A DNA stretch of 64,000 nucleotides from Onchocerca lupi (lineage: Eukaryota > Nematoda > Chromadorea > Rhabditida > Onchocercidae), in assembly GCA_028564675.1 (NCBI GenBank), contig JAOVVO010000130.1, positions 87,483 to 151,482 on the forward strand. Reading direction: 5' to 3'. Positions 62,501-64,000 of this stretch are shown piece by piece (position 1 is the first letter of the stretch; every line of letters begins with the position of its first letter). A program made the position numbers and the translations under genes. Below the pieces are notes generated by a model that was given only the letters and a program-made list of their open reading frames with translations, was not told the origin of the DNA and searched no databases.

Positions 62501-63499
62501 TTTAAATCCTTTTTTTTTGTTTTCTTTATTCATTTTAATCTAAAGTATCGAAATACTTGTGGAGAAAACACGAAAGTTTTATTTTTGAATTCCGGAAATT
62601 TTTAAAGCTTTGATTCATATGAAGGTAAGAAATAGGAATAACATTTGAAATGATTAATTACGAACATATGAGAAGGAAGTAAATGAATTAAGTGTTGTAT
62701 AAAATAAATAATTTTATGTGCATATTAATATCTTTGACAAATTTATTAATTAAGAAAATTTACTAAATTAATGATCAAATTATTTAACATACATCACTAA
62801 ACGTGTAATCACTTTGATCAATCATTTGACATTTATCACTATATCTATGTCACTTTGCTAACTACTAACAAATTATTTGACATTGGTATCGATATTTTTG
62901 CAACAAATATTATAATTATTTCAATCATTCATTTAAAAACTTTAATGAAAAATGACATAAAATGAGTAAAAAGATGTGAACAAATTTGTTGAAATCTTTT
63001 TTTACAACCCAAACTTTTCGTCATTGTCCTATTTTTCAACAACTGCTAACAATCAATTTCAATAGAACAATGAAAAAAAATCAATCATTCAAGTTTTCAA
63101 GCTTTTTCGGATGTTTCTAAAATAGAATTGTTCATTCATCACAAGCATTTTAATCTTAAGATTATTTTTCGAATTTCCATCATTCCTTACAATTTTTTCA
63201 TTAATATTTCTTAACTATCATTCGCTTTATTTCTCATTCACAAATTACAACATATGTAGATTGATAGGGGTATAAAAATTTCGAATATTATGTATGTTAT
63301 AGCAAATAACATTTTTAAAAAATATATCTAATTATTTAAAATTATATTTTAATTTCTCAAAATATCTTAGATTTTGAAAAATTTTTAAATTTTTGAATTA
63401 TTTATAGGCTTTCTCAACCGGTATATGCAATAAAATGCACATATTTCGAATTATTGCTCCATTTTTATTCTTTTCAAAAAAGTATCATCTATTGTTCGA

Positions 63500-63532
<33 letters not shown>

Positions 63533-64000
63533 AAGAACAAATGAAATCATTGATTAGTTCATTTTTGATTTTAAGAATTTTACGAATTTCATTATAAAAT
63601 TCGTTGTATTATCTTGCTATCTTGCTCTCATAATAGGCATTTATACTAATCCATTCATAATTTGCAATGCAGCAGCAATATTTTACATGAAATACTCAAA
63701 TATTAATTAATAATTTTTAATTTAAAATGAGAAATGAATTTCATCATTATTTTATGACAATTTTAAGTGGGCAAAAAAAAAAAAAGAAAAAGAAAAAAAA
63801 AGAAGGAAAAGAAATTCTTCGGTAGTGCTTGCACTATCCGAAAAATTGTGAGTAATGCAACAAACAGTAAGTTGCATCAAACGATCGATGCGCGCAAATA
63901 TGCCATCGCTTCATGTGGGCGCAAATTATAAATTGATTAACCGGTTTTATCATATTTTATAGCTTTTTTTTTTTTTTTTTTTTTTTTTATTTTTTTTAAA

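Larger units (their letters stand above)
57592..64000. other. RIPOR upstream region: first intron(s) or promoter
   Basis: No exon could be supported on either strand over 6.4 kb. The region holds nuclear-receptor-like half-sites (58017-58152), ACGTG-rich repeats (58347-58400 and 58861-58940), a GAAT tetranucleotide array (59246-59508) and A/T homopolymers, including 29 A at 63502-63530 and 25 T at 63964-63988. Since the first RIPOR exon is missing, much of this is probably intron. Confidence 0.55.

Noticed and set aside
1..64000. CRISPR arrays, tRNA or rRNA genes, complete transposons
   Set aside because: No spaced direct-repeat arrays, cloverleaf-like sequences, rRNA cores or transposase/reverse-transcriptase motifs were seen by eye; a tRNAscan or repeat-library search would be needed to exclude small or degenerate copies.

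Overview
This is a eukaryotic, AT-rich window with every mark of a nematode nuclear genome: genes broken into many exons of 50-300 bases, introns of about 50-600 bases with TTTCAG-type acceptors and GTAAGT-type donors, abundant homopolymers and microsatellites, and protein families that match metazoan orthologues. A filarial or other spirurid nematode is my best guess, but that is inference from base composition and gene structure. No bacterial operons, CRISPR arrays, rRNA genes, tRNA genes or recognisable transposase genes were found. Gene models were built by hand from splice sites and reading-frame continuity. For each recognised gene the exon phases join without a break.

Layout. (1) 1-1548, plus strand: the 3' end of an unrecognised acidic/basic, probably nuclear protein. 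(2) 4051-8301, minus: a WASH-complex subunit 2 (FAM21) homologue of 716 residues with LFa motifs. (3) 10210-14169, minus: a complete fatty acid amide hydrolase with its Lys-Ser-Ser triad. (4) 17633-19854, plus: an unrecognised gene whose first exon encodes a signal peptide and a long glutamine tract; joining it to four downstream exons is tentative. (5) 23880-26977, minus: a six-exon four-helix membrane protein with a triple-cysteine motif, of unknown function. (6) 30696-35002, minus: an SLC17-type major facilitator transporter. (7) 38479-43455, plus: an ILVBL/HACL2-type thiamine-diphosphate enzyme, complete. (8) 44158-46656, minus: a complete queuosine-nucleotide glycosidase (QNG1), convergent with gene 7. 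Between them lies an inverted, decayed copy of one QNG1 exon and its intron. (9) 48543-57591 and probably beyond, minus: a large RIPOR/FAM65-type Rho-effector homologue whose first exons are not found. The last 6.4 kb is its upstream intron or promoter region, with simple repeats and a cluster of nuclear-receptor half-sites.

The genes do not form a pathway: membrane traffic and actin (WASHC2, RIPOR), lipid amide and 2-hydroxyacyl-CoA metabolism (FAAH, ILVBL), anion transport (SLC17) and tRNA-modification salvage (QNG1) are interleaved on both strands at spacings typical of independent animal genes. The most unusual items are the inverted QNG1 fragment, the secreted polyglutamine protein, the orphan tetraspan gene and a roughly 150-base tandem duplication that copies one of its splice acceptors.
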